This document shows, one piece after another, positions 25,206-38,400 of a DNA stretch of 64,000 bases. The notes beneath the pieces were generated by a model, which did not search any database, had not been told where the DNA came from, and worked only from the letters and a program-made list of their open reading frames with translations. How positions within the stretch are numbered: position 1 is the first letter of the stretch; the number at the start of each line of letters is the position of its first letter. The stretch is from Promerops cafer. Taxonomy: Eukaryota; Chordata; Aves; Passeriformes; Nectariniidae. The stretch is from contig VZSE01010148.1 of the NCBI GenBank assembly GCA_013398275.1, positions 62,001 to 126,000 on the forward strand, written 5' to 3'. A program made the position numbers and the translations under genes.

Positions 25206-25316
25206 TTGTTTTTTTGGCTGTGGGTTTTTGGTTTTTTTGGGAACAATCCAGCTTATTGTGTAAAAAAAGACCAAAAAAAACCCACAAAAATAACAACCCA
25301 CAAAAAACAAATCCTG
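25206..25316. repeat. T-rich/A-rich imperfect inverted repeat
   Basis: A T-rich arm with TGTGGGTTTTTGG (25206-25240) faces an A-rich arm with CCAAAAAAAACCCACAAAAA (25268-25316) across a ~25-base spacer. The pairing is imperfect and may just reflect low-complexity sequence. Confidence 0.45.
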
Positions 25317-28300
25317 CCTTACCATATTTAAAGTGCAAACATTTCAGCATAATGAACATCAACAGCTGAATGAACACAAACCACAGCTTTCCAGAAGGAG
25401 AGGGGGGGTATTCAAACACAAGAGCAGGGATAAAGCCTCCATCCTCCATGTGGCATTTGGCATCTGAAGGTACCTTGGAATTCTCGCATCACAAGTCACA
25501 CTACAGGAGTCACACACCACAGTCCCCCATTCCCTGAGAAAAGCCTCCACTGGTACCTGGGGCATCACACATTGAAGGAAAAAACAAGCCAAACCTTAAT
25601 TTTTATCAATTTTCATTTATGGCTTGATAAGAAATTTGAAAACTGTGCTGCCCTCCCATGTAGAACAGAGTGGGGAGATCCAAGACTTTGATTTAAAGAA
25701 AAGATCCAAGACCTCAGGAGCTCCACGAGCCTCCTCTCCCAAAACACCACAGCTATTCCCAGCAGGCTCTTAAGAGCCCAGTTAAATGCAGCACTTAACC
25801 ATGCACTTAACTCCCGTTAACTTCACTGGAGCCTTGCACACAGATGAAATTTATCCGGTGTTTCAGGGCTTTTTCATCTCCCAGGGCTTTTCATCTCCCT
25901 GACAAGAACTGAGAGTTCCCTCATCCAGCTCTCCATGTGATGCCTCCAAACCACCTCGGGGCTCAGCACAGAGGAAAAACAAACCCATGGGGATGAGTTT
26001 TCCTTCTGTACATCTCCCACACTCATTGCTCACACGAGTCCACAGAAAGCTTTTTGTCCTGAAGCACAACTTGATGAAACTTCTCCTTTTTCACCCAGCC
26101 CTCTTGCTGTATCAATTGGGAATATAAAAGTATGGGAAAGCACCAGATTTAGTTTTTTCTTGTTATTTGAGGGTGTGAGACCAGCAAACTTTTTCCTGGG
26201 AGGGGGGAACCTGCCACACCCTGCCACTGGGCTGGGAAGGGAAAAGCTGAATCTGCACCTCCCAAAGGGCCCTTTGAACCCCCAGCTCTGAAGAACTCAG
26301 CACATCCTGGGGACAGTCCCCATCCCCAACCCCCTGAAATTCAAGTCCTTTTTTAATTTATTTTTTTTTTTTTCTGTATGGATGAAGGACACCAAAGTCA
26401 ACAGAAGGAAAGTGGAGGTGACAGCATGGCAGTGATGCCACCCGGGTGCCACCAAGATGACCTGCCAGGCTCCCTGGTATGCTACAAGGGGCTGAGATAT
26501 GAGACTGGCACTCTCCATCCCAGCTGGGAGCAGAGGGTTTGGAGTGGATCTCAGTGGGATGCACGGCTGGAGAAACAAGAGCTCCTTCCCAGATGGAGCG
26601 AGGACTGCAGGGCGTGGCTGTTACAGCCACTTCACCCCGCTCAGCTGCACCCCACTGGGAGGGTCGTGGTGGAAAGGCTGCAGCCCCCCCTCCCCAGCCA
26701 GCAGCAGCTGAGAAAGTGCCTGTCTGGAAGCGGGAAAGGATTCATTTCAATTAAACGAGCCTGGTGCTCCAATCGAAACCAATTAATTCTCCCCATCTGA
26801 AAGCTGATTAGCCGGGCTATCTGGGTAAATGGATAATAACAGGCAAATAACCCCCTCCCCGTGCACACACCGGGGCTGCCGTCAGGTTTTTGACACAGGT
26901 TTTTGACACTGTGTCTCCAGCCTAATTGCAGCAGCTGTGAGTAACTGTGGAGCAGATCCCGGCTCCACCCCTGGCCACAGGCAGTGATCAGGTGAGGATG
27001 GCCACTCCAGCGCCAGTCTGAGACCCCATTACTGCTCCCAGGCTTCCAAGAGGGCTCTGGGCAAGGAAAGCTGCTCCTCCAACCCCAAAAGCTGCCTCAT
27101 GCCCCTGGGAGCTCTCCTGGGCACTGGGATGGCAGTTCCCATCTCTCCAGCCCCGTCCCTTCCCCTGGCTGTTATTAGCCAGTGTTTAACTCCACTGCCC
27201 ATCTGCCTTCCTCATCCTTCTCCCTCTGGACTATGCTCCCACCCAGCGCAGCCTGGGACAGACACTGGGAACAGCAAGGTGCTGAGATCAATGGGCAGAG
27301 CTCTGCACCTCACCCCAAACCAGCCTAGCACCCCCCGTTGAAGCATCCTTCACTAACCCAGGCTCCTGAAGCTGCTCCAAGGCTCAGCCCCTGATGTCCT
27401 CAGGGAGTTCAAACAGCTGAACCCAGCCATGGGGACGGCAGCCAGCAGGAGAGAGCAAGGGAAGGCACAAAGCCACCATCCCACTCTTTTGTGACCCTCG
27501 TTCCCTCCAGTCCCCATGTCACCGCTAATGCCACCTCAGCCCTGGTGGCACAGCCTGACTCTCCAGGTCCCAGAAAAGGGGCAACAACTGGGGAGCTAGT
27601 GGCAGGAATTTCCCATCTCTGCTCCCTAGTTTTTTCCTCACTATTGGGAAGTGTTGACTAGCTGAAACCCACTTTTCCAATGATGTATTTTTGGTTAAGA
27701 GCAAATGCTGAGCCAAATTGTGAAGAGAGAAAAACAAAGACCTCAATCCTGCTGCCATTTTCTAATCAAATTTCCTTTTACTATTTTGACAGGCCTGTTT
27801 TGAAAATTTAAATGTAAAGCTAAAATGAAGTTAGATTCCGCAGCTAAATGGGAATGGAAACAAAATGTTTGAAATGGAGATAATAAAGTCCTTTTGCCCA
27901 CTCCTTTGGGCTCACAAAGCTCCTCTCCACTCCTTGTTTGTTGAGTACTGAGCTTTAGTTCACTCACTCCCCCCACCACACACAGGCATCCCCAGCAGGT
28001 TGTTTTTAGCTTGCAGGAGGCAGGAAAACAACTTCCACCCAGCTCCATCTCCTCGATGTGGTGCCTATCGTGCGGCTGGCCTGAGTTCACATCTAATCTA
28101 AATTAAGCCCAGTTTATTCAGGGCTCCCATCTTCAGAAGAGCCCTGCAAAAGAAACAGCTTGGCCTGAGGGGAAAGAATGATTGGGAGATGAATATCCAG
28201 CCCTGTGTGTGTTCCCAGAGAGGCTCACCTGGGTGGTGAGGAGGGAGCTCCCAGGGTTGAGGTAAGCGCCCTTCGAGAGGCAGCACTGTCCTGCACAAGC

Positions 28301-31300
28301 TCCTCCACCTTTCAAACCCTCCCCTTGCTCCAAACAAAAGCCTCTTACTCCCCAGGAATTCAGCTGTTGCCCTCAGCATCTGACCTTCTTCCAGGCTTTC
28401 ATCACTCAAGAGTAATTTCCTACAGAACAAAGGAAACCAAAAAAAGAATGGAGTCTCCACTTAGTGCTACAGACAGAGCGCTGGAAACTTGGTGGTTCAG
28501 CCTTTCTGGTCCATGGCTGTGATCCTTGGATAAGCCCTTGGAAAAGCTCCCTCAGGGAGCAGCCCCACCCGTGTTTCATGGGAGTGGGACTAGAATAAAT
28601 CCATAAATCCAAGGATAAATGCAGCAGAGTGTGCTGGGAAGCACAGAAGAGCAGCACGGTTACTGATCTAAGACCAGATGTCCTCACACAAGTTGGATAG
28701 GAGTGTGGGTTTTAAAACCAGAGGCTGAATGTGTCTTGCACAGATCAAAGAGGAGCTCCAGGGAATGAAATTCCAGAACTCAGAGCCTCAGCAATCCATG
28801 TCCCTGCCTCAGGCACCAAATGTCCCTGTCCCTGTCCCTGCAGGGACGAGCTGCTGGACAGAGAGGAATGGACCTGGCATCACAGAGCACAGGCATAACC
28901 CGATGTTCAGTGGGCAGCTTGAAAAGAAAAACAGAAGTGCTTAGACCCCTCCTCTTCAAAAGCAGCAGCTCTGGTCGCCCTCCACCCCTGTAGCCCTGGG
29001 GGGATGCCAGCCTGTATCCCTGCATGCTGCCAGGGGCCAGAGACCTGCAGCAAAATCCTCAGAGCAAAACATTTACAGGAAAAGCGTTTCCATCCATCAC
29101 TTCAAACCTCCTGCTTATTTAAATCTGCCCAAATGGTGCAAAAGTGATCTGAAATCCTCGGCTCTCACAAAGCTGGGCTGGAGGCAGAGCACTGGTGGGG
29201 CTGCTCCACCCTGGTCCGTGTCAGAGAGGGCAGGCTGAAACAACCGCCCACAGGGACCGGGAATTCCTGCAGAACAGGACAGAGAAACATCCATCACCAG
29301 TGACAAAGGGTTATTGATCCTGCCCGGGGGCAGAGAGGTGGATTCAAGGACTGCTCCAAATCCCTTCTGCTCCACAGATCCATGGAAAATCAAATCTTCA
29401 TCCTGCAAAACCCTTGAGGATGAAGTGCTCCTTTGGGTGTCCCCATGGATGGCAGTGCCATCAACAGGACAGGGCCAGCAGTGTGGAAGGGTTGGGGTAC
29501 TGAAGAAGCGAATCCCTCACTTATAAAAAACAAACAAGCCAAACCCAAACAAAACAAAACCCAAAGAAACAAACCCCTGCAGTCACACCTTCCACAGCCA
29601 AACCACTTCAGCATTAACCTGAAAAACTTGTTTAAGAGAACAACGAGGAAAAGTTATCAAATACACTCGTGCAGCCTGGGGCGTGCAGGTGAACCTTCCA
29701 TCCACACCCACACCCCTGTCTTGGCCACCTCCCAGCCCCAGGGACCGAGGGCAGCATTCCTGAGTGCAGTGAAAGACACTGAGAGCTGCAAGGAGAGCCA
29801 GGGTCATTGGCTCATCCACTCAATGTTCCACTTTTCAATATCTGCACTGTCAGGATGTTTTCCAAACACAGATAATCATTTAAACCCAAAACTTCTTAGG
29901 AGAAAAAAAAATGCACAATTTGCAATTCTCCCATTAATTAGGAAAGAAAGAAAGAAGTCCAGAATTTGTCTGCATAAGACAGAAAGGAGCAATGAAGTAG
30001 CTACATATGAATGTAGTTGAACAGAAAATGAAAAGTCATGGTTCTTATTTCTGTGCACGGCAACCTTCAGATCCCAGCTTGGTAAAAAATAAATATACAC
30101 ATAGCTATACGGAGTTTCTATTTCATGGATATACATGCACACATGTGAACAGGGACATGGAATATCAAGCAGGGCTCTGGTCCCAGTCTGCTGCTGAAGG
30201 GTCCTGGTGGGACCAGGGCACTGAGGACCCCAGGAGCTGAGAAGCTGAACAAAGGAACAGGCATGTGGGAACTCACATCAGCTGTGCCACAGAGAAAGTC
30301 AGGGAAGCACATGGACTGCACACAGGGTGCTGGAAGAGGATGACCTCACCCTCCTCAGCAGTTTTTAGGGCTGGTGCACCATTAGCCAGGTCTCCAGCTG
30401 CCCCCCTCCAGGGGACCAGAGGATCAAGTGTGTTTTTCTCTGCTATTATACAAGACACGAGCCTGTGCACGTCCTCGGATGTGATACAGCTTCAAGGCTA
30501 CAGGGTCAACCTTCCAGGGCTTGTCTCAGCTCCCAGAGCCCTTCTCCAGGACAGCCACACTGCTGTCACCTCACTCAGGGACAGGCCTTTTTGCAGGCAA
30601 GAGACCTACTGAGAACCACATGCAGCAACTGGGAAGACAACCCACCTTTCAAACTGAGTACATCTCCCAGAGAAGGTCGAGCTGTTCCCAAAATCAGGAG
30701 GGGTTTCACACTCAGCCCTCCAGCTTCTCCATACATTCCTCCATCCTCATGTGCTACTCTTGTCCTGCACCCAGCCCCATTTCTCTCTTGCATTTACACA
30801 AAGCCTGAAATCCCTTTCAAAGCAAGCTCTTGTTTTACTTCAGTATCACCATGATCTGTGAGGGGGATCACAAGACCCCCTTCACCTCCTATCTCTGCAG
30901 AAACCCCCCTTGCCTTCACCTCTCCCTCTTCTGCGCCTCATCCCTCCCTTGTCAAACAAGGATGTTCCACAACCTTGCCAAGCACTTTGGGAAGAGCCTG
31001 AAGGACACAAGAACAGCTCCTGAAGAGCAGCTTAGTACTGGCTACTGCATCAGCCACCCTCCTGACCAACAGCCCACTGCTGCTGCCTGTCATCTACAAA
31101 AAGCCAGAAACCAGGCAAGGAAGACAGGAGGAGAAATGTCTACCTGTCTCCATCTTCCCAGCCCCAGGACCCAATGGAATTTGTGGAAAGACACAGCTCC
31201 AGCCCTGCACAATTGTTTCACAAAAAGGGGGAGCAAGGGATGAGTAGAAGCACCCCAATAACACAAGAACTCTCCCAGTTTTTTGAAGACATATGGCTCC

Positions 31301-31369
31301 TCTCCATACTTCAAGCAGTAACTCCTCCATGCTTCCAAATTACAGCTACCTAAGCTGTTTCTGCAGATA

Positions 31370-31515
31370 TTTCCTCTTTCTATGCAATCATTTGGCTAAT
31401 AAGATGAGCAGGTTGGGCTCATTTATTTTGGATACTGTTCGTGGGTCATTAGCAGAAAGGCTAATCATTGCATTGGCAGAAAATATCACTTCTGCTTCAG
31501 AGCTGGCTGCGCAGT
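31370..31515. other. Candidate conserved noncoding element with paired ATGCAAT sites
   Basis: ATGCAAT at 31382 and its reverse complement ATTGCAT at 31467 bracket two GGCTAAT motifs (GGCTAATAAG and AGGCTAATCA), giving a symmetric arrangement. The flanks differ in composition. Confidence 0.35.
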
Positions 31516-34500
31516 ACAGAGAGGGGGAGAAAGCAGGAGCCTGGCAGAGCCTTTAAAAAAAAAAAAATACAAAACCCAAGTTCCACTGCTGTAGAAGTGG
31601 AATTTTCCTCTTCTATTTCCCAAGGTGCCTGCTGTTAGGATGAAGGGACAGACTTCAGTGCCCGAGGCAGCTCTGCGGAGCTCGCGCTCCCTCTCCCACG
31701 CACGTGCTGCCTCCAAGGGCCCAGCCCAGGAGCGATGCCCTGAGCCACAGCAGCACAGCACCACGGCCTGGCAATGCTCAGCCCTCTGGGGAGGCATCCT
31801 CCTCCTCACCCACGGCAAACCCAGGAGGGATGCCACGAGACCCATGGCAGGAGAGCCCTTTGTGGGTTGGTTTGGCGTTAGCAGAGCAGAGCAGTTGTGA
31901 TGCCTGTGCTCTGCCGGGAGCACCCTAAAAGCCACCTACATTTAAAGAGACATTTAAAGAGCAATTTGCATTCAATGTGAAGGCTGGAGTGCCAGGGGGC
32001 ATGCAGAACCTCAGGGCATTTGCAGAGTTGAAGCCTGAATTTCCAGGAGGCACAGCAAAGATGAGCCCTTCCCATTTCTCTCTGGAGAGGTGGCAACAGA
32101 AGCAAAGACAAAATTCTGAGACACAGCCGTGCCAAAACAGCAGCACTGAGAGCAACGCTGCTCCCCAGCCTGGGCTGCTCCAAAACCACCTCTCTCCAAA
32201 GGCCCTGGGAGAAGCTCTGCCCTGTGGACATTGTGCCCGGGCAGAGCACAGGGACACAGAGCTGCTCCTGCTCCCATCTCATGGCAGCTGCTGCCTTCAC
32301 CCACTGACCTGGCAAGGGCAGAAACAAAGTGCTCAAGGGGAACAGCTGGCCAGGGCAGAGGTTGTCCCCTTCCCCAGCAGACACAGAGCCAGCACTCCTC
32401 CTGCTCCCCTTCTCCAGCTTCTGCTGGCCCCAGATGTCCCTGCTGTGTGTGCTGCCAGCGGCGCCATGACCTTGGCTGCTCCCAGCAGCATCCTTGGGGC
32501 AAGCACAGCAAGGGGCTCCCACCTCCCCTGGGAGGTTTTCAGCAGATGTCCATCAGCTCTGTGCTTCCCCTCCTGCCCTCCAGCACCACAGCCAGGAGCC
32601 CCAACAGACTCCCCAGTCAGTTATACCAGGAGGGAGCTGGATGGGGGGCAGCGTGGCAATGTTGGGAGGAGGGACACCAGGAATTTGTCCCTGGAGTGCT
32701 CCAGCTTGCCTTGAGCCACCTGTGCTGAGGCTCTTCCTGCTGTCCCCATGGGAGCATCGTGCTGTTGTCCAGGCCAAGCCTGCCTGGCCCCACAGCAGAG
32801 CTGGCTGCTCCTGGGGAGCCCCGCGACAGACAGGGACCAGGGCTGGCTCTGAGGGGCTCTCCAGCTGGAGAAAGGGAAGAAGATGATTTGGGAGCTAATT
32901 TAGAGCTTGCATTTCCTAAGTCTTTTCAGACACCGAGGCCATTGGCAGGCAGTGTTACAGCCCCTGCCAGCCTCAGCAGCTCTACAATGTCCTTCCCTTG
33001 GCAAGAGCAGCAGTGGGGAAAAAATAACACAGAAAAAACAAGGAACATGTGATGGAGAGCTTGGCTGAAGGTTCCCTCCTGCCGTTGACCTGTGTGCCAA
33101 GGAGGAAGAGCATGGGGAGGAAAAAAAGTTTTAAAATTAAAGAAAAAAAACCCACATTACTTGTTTTGCCATGTCCACACCGTGGGGATGGAGCTGTGGC
33201 AGGAGGTGAGCGGATTAACCTGGGGCCATTGCTTTGTTCAGTGGCCAGGACAAAGCCATCACCATCCCCACATCCCCCAGGCAGCACAGGGAAAGCAAGA
33301 CAGGAAGGAGCACACCCTCCCTGCACCCCACACTGCTGCATGGAGCCCCCAAAAGCAGGACCTTGCACTCACCCCCAGCAATCCCACAGAGATAAATGCT
33401 GCTGGGTGCACACTTGTGCTAACAGGATTGAGTGCATGGGGGTTAAACAGGGATTTTGCCTCAAAATGTCATGGCCCAAAAAAGGCAGGGTAGTGGGGAG
33501 CCTCTCTTCTCCCCAGCACATGCAGACCCCATGGAGGTGGCTCTTCTGCTGAGGATGCTGTGCAGGAAGCACCCAGAAAACACCAAGGGTGAAAAACCTG
33601 CTGCTGGAGAATCGCAGCATCTCAGGGAGTGACAGGATGAGTCCAATGTTTAATTAACCTTTTTTTTTTTTTCAAAGGACAAAGGAGAAGGGAAGGAAGG
33701 AGATGACCAGAAGAGCATGGGGACAACCCCAGCCATCCAACCCAGGAACAACCTGCCTCTCACACAGACCCCTCTGCCAGGGCGACAGGTGAGCAAGGGA
33801 GAGCCCTCTCCTGAGGAGGGCTCTGCAGCCCCCACCCAGGCACCGCAGCAGAACAGGTGATGGGAAAACACTCCAACATGGAGAGGAGGGAGACTGGATG
33901 CCAGCAGAGACACAAATATCAGCAAAGGCATGGTCATGTGAAATGTGATCATCTTGGCAGAGACACGCAGCACTTGACTGTCATTGACCAGCTCGTTTTG
34001 CATCACATCAGCAAGCTGGGCACAGCTACCTCTGCAGGCTCAGCTGTCCTGCAGCACCTGGGATGCTCCAGAGAGCCCTGGTAGCACAGCCTGCTCACCC
34101 GCACCCCACGAGGTCCCAGGTCCAGGGCGGGGTGTACAGGGATAGAGGCAGCCAAATCCAAAGCAGTGAGGATCCTAAGGCAGGAGCAGCTAGGCTGAAA
34201 AATCTCTCTGTGTTGCTAAACCCTCCCTGCAGAGCACACTGAGGCTGCCGAGCTGCTGACGTGAGCCCCTCTCTCCCCATCATGGGGGGACAGCAGAAAC
34301 ACAAGCCATTGAACAGCCCTGCTCATCCCTCCCTTCCCAGCAGCAGGGCAGAGGGGGGAGAAGAACCAGGTCACTTCACTTCTCTGGTTTGACAAGGCTA
34401 TTCCCCAGCTCCCAGGGCTCAGCAGCAGCCACTAGAACAACACCTCGGACTCCTCCTCCTCCCCTCGGCCCCCAGACAGCCAGAGGAGGAGCTGGGCTCT

Positions 34501-34899
34501 GTGGCAGAGGCAGCTCAAGTACACAGAGAGGGAGAGGAGAATCACAGCATTCATCCCAGCACAAGCCACCAGAGTCCCAGGTGGATCTGGGAAAGGGTGG
34601 CCCCAAACCAGTGCCAAGGATGCCTCGAGGCAAGGCCAAAGTAGGCCTCAAAGGGGAAGCTAAAATCTGTGAGTCCAACCAGCATGACCAGTCCCAACAT
34701 GCCCAGGCGACTGATTCTCCAGATGTTTGGTGTAAAACAAGACAAAAGAAAAAAATAAAGAAAAGAAGAGCTGGCTGTGGCACCACAGGGTCTGGGAGCT
34801 GCAGGCAGTGACAGAACCAGCGCCTCCTTGCAGTTCATGTAAGGTGTGCAGAAAAACTTTCATGGCAATTTACACCATTCCCAGCCAGGGAGGGCATGA

Positions 34900-35493
34900 C
34901 CACACCCACACCCATCTACACCCACACCCATCCACACCCATCTACACCCACACCCATCCACACCCACACCCATCCACACCCACACCCATCCATCCACACC
35001 CATCCACACCCACACCCANNNNNNNNNNNNNNNNNNNNNNNNNNNNNNNNNNNNNNNNNNNNNNNNNNNNNNNNNNNNNNNNNNNNNNNNNNNNNNNNNN
35101 NNNNNNNNNNNNNNNNNNNNNNNNNNNNNNNNNNNNNNNNNNNNNNNNNNNNNNNNNNNNNNNNNNNNNNNNNNNNNNNNNNNNNNNNNNNNNNNNNNNN
35201 NNNNNNNNNNNNNNNNNNNNNNNNNNNNNNNNNNNNNNNNNNNNNNNNNNNNNNNNNNNNNNNNNNNNNNNNNNNNNNNNNNNNNNNNNNNNNNNNNNNN
35301 NNNNNNNNNNNNNNNNNNNNNNNNNNNNNNNNNNNNNNNNNNNNNNNNNNNNNNNNNNNNNNNNNNNNNNNNNNNNNNNNNNNNNNNNNNNNNNNNNNNN
35401 NNNNNNNNNNNNNNNNNNNNNNNNNNNNNNNNNNNNNNNNNNNNNNNNNNNNNNNNNNNNNNNNNNNNNCACATCCACACCCATCCACACCCT
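34900..35493. repeat. CACCC-type minisatellite (VNTR) containing an assembly gap
   Basis: Both visible edges consist of permuted units of the form CCACACCCAT, CTACACCCA and CATC. The left edge is 34900-35018 and the right edge is 35470-35493. The reverse strand is a run of GGGTGTGGATGGG-like units. The array is interrupted by unknown bases, so its true length and unit order are not known. Confidence 0.92.
35019..35469. other. Assembly gap (451 N)
   Basis: An unbroken run of unknown bases sits inside the CACCC minisatellite. Long open frames called through it are artefacts of translating N. Confidence 1.
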
Positions 35494-38400
35494 TTCCACA
35501 GCCTCAGCCTAAGGCACAAGCCTTTCTTGATAGCCAAATCCTCACCACAGCCCTGAGACCTCTCACAGCTTGTCCTCCGGTACTGCAGGCATGAGGAATC
35601 CCCAGCACTGACTGAGGCTGCACCTGGAGCTGCTGTCTCATTCCTGTTTGTTTCCATGACTCGCAGCAATCACTGCTTTTGTTTGCAGTTTGTAAACACA
35701 CCCCTTCCTTGCCTACCCCTGCACCACGGATGGCTGGCAGCCACCACTCCATCCTCACCCCACCCTCCCAAACCAGCACCCCAATATTCATCTCTCAGCA
35801 CATCCCAGCTCTGTGAGAGGATGAAGGACCAATGTCCAAGGGGACAAAGATGTGTCTGAACCCACCTGGGAGGGTGCAGGGGACAGTGTGCAAGAGCTAC
35901 ACACCCCAAATCCCCATCAGGAGGAAGAGCAGTGGGAGAAGCAGCTGCCCTGAGCCATCCCGAGGTTCCAGACACCCCAAGGCTGCAGGGTGGGATCAGA
36001 TCCTTGGTACCCAGCCCAGCCTTCACCTGCCTGGCCTAGCTGCATCCCAACACCTGAGCTGGGAGAGTTGAAATCATTCATTTCTGAGGCAGAGGAAGGC
36101 TGGCAGGCTCACTGCTGCCCTGAATAATGATGGATCTCTTGGGAATGCCAAGTGGAACCTGCAGCTCAGTCATGGTGAGATATTCCCTTTGGGGCACTAC
36201 CCAGCACCCTCCAGCCAGACATTCCCCCACTGCAACTTCCCACTCCCAGCACATGGGGCTGCCTGTCCCTTTACTTCTGCATCGCCCAACCCACCCCAGC
36301 TCTGCAGAATGATGCTCCAAAGTTGCCAAATAAGCAGTAAGATTCACCACTGGGGCCGTCATCTATTCCCCCAACAATCGCTGCTCCCAACAGGCTGAGG
36401 TGTCACCCTGAGCTGAGATTGGTGCAGTGAGGACAACCACAGCCAGGGCAGCAGGAAAGCTCAGGCTTGCCCAAGGAATGGCTGGTGAGGAGCTGCTACC
36501 CAGCTCCAGCTCTGGGAAGGGAAATGGAGACGCCTGACACTGCTAAAGCATCAGTGCTTTTGCTGCCATGCACCTGCAGGCAGGTTCCTCACCTTCCATC
36601 TGAATAAAAACTGAGTGGTCTCCTCTCCCCTGAGGAGCTAAAAAGGAGGCAGCCAGGAAGGACAGCCACCAGTTTTCCTGTTGGATAAAGGGAAACACAA
36701 TGGAAAAAGTATCCAAGCCCTGAAATCCAAGTGCATCCCAGCAGGGCTGGGGCTGATGCTCCCACTCACTCCCTCTCCAGCCACTGCCATAAATCCAGCC
36801 CTAGGAGCACCCACCTGAGGCAAAGGCGAGCCAGTCAACCAGCTCCCTTCATAAACAGTTATTTTCCCACTGTTTTATATAACTGGACTTTAGCAATAAG
36901 CACAATTACGTTTTTTTTCTCTCTCCCCTTTTCCTTCGCTGCACATCGTGAGACTTCATGACGGGTCTCCTGCTTGGAGCTGGCAGAGACCTTTTGAAAG
37001 GTGAAACAGAGCTCGTTCCCCCTCACCCGTGGGGATGGAGGAGGGAGGTGGAGTGGGAGCAGCGACAGGTAAAAATAACCATACTTGGCCTGATGTTGCT
37101 CCCAATTAAGCCAGTGGGAATTCTGCCCAACTTCCAAAGCAGCAAAACCCAGACACACACAAAAAGTGCTCTGCAGTATGAGCAGCCTAACGATGGCCAG
37201 AGAAAATCATGGATGCATGAGCTTCTTCCCCCTAGTTCCTGCTGGTAGGAGTCTGAGCATCCCCTGCCCCGGGGCCAGGCACTGCAGAGGCTGCAGGCAC
37301 TCAGAGGGTGGTGATCAGACCCACAGCACATCTCCCTGCTGCAGACACAGTTACTCCACACGGAGCCTGGAAAGGTTTTTTCCAGGAATGGTTTATCTGC
37401 TCAGACAGTTTCACATCGGCTGAAACTAAAGTGTAAGTGGTTTTGGGGCGGATATAGAAAGTGTTGAAGAGTAGAAACATTTCATTCTGACACTTCCCTG
37501 AACCAAAAGCACTCTGCCTTTTCACGGCATCACAGTGTCTTGTGAAACCAAGTCCAATTTATTTTTAAATGGGAAAAAAAGGAAAGCCCAAACTGAGAGC
37601 AAATATATTTCTGGGGACAAATATGATATTGCATTTCATCCTGTCGTTAACACTTTACTCCCATCTTCGGGATTCACCAGTCAAATGAGAATTCAGCCTT
37701 TTGTGGTGCTGTAATGTAACATCTTTCACAACCACCTGGAAGCTGTTCTGCATGAGGTTGAGCACAGTTCACCTTCACATGAGCCAGTGCCTGACACCGA
37801 CAACACTTGAACAGATGCAAACATTTCCAACTCACATTCAAACACGAGTGAAAACTAAGAGGAGCAAGAACTGCCTAACACAAGTTTTGAAAAAAAAAAA
37901 AAAAGGCATTTTGCTGCTTGTCTGAAGACCAGCCCAGCTTTCAAGTCCTCAGGCATCCTCCTGGGGGCGTGAGAGCCTGGTGAGGCTCCTCGCCCTGGGT
38001 CAGAGCCCGTATTGTACCAACAGAAAGATGGAGATTGTAATATTTCTGCTGGGACTAAAGAGTGTCAGGCATCCCCCAGCACAGCACAGCCTCACCAGAG
38101 AGGAGCCAACACCCTCCACCCTGCCAGCATTCCCAGGTCTGCATCCCAGGAAAACACTCTCCATCGTGAGGTACTACCTCGGAGCCAGGGGCCACCCACA
38201 CCCAGCCATCACTGGAGAAGGCAGCATCCACAGGAGTTTTCCTGGAATAACGTTTCCTGACAATTTTAATGCCATAGGTACTTTGGAGCCTGGCAGTTTA
38301 AAGCAATTAGATCCAGGCTGGGAGCTGCAAAGTATTTCTGTGTTTACATCAATGTTTCAAATGTACCAATCCAGTTCTCCCAGGGGAGATTACACACAGG

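Noticed and set aside
34808..35669. Long open frames spanning the assembly gap on both strands
   Set aside because: Most of the translation is X from unknown bases, and the edges are CACCC minisatellite.
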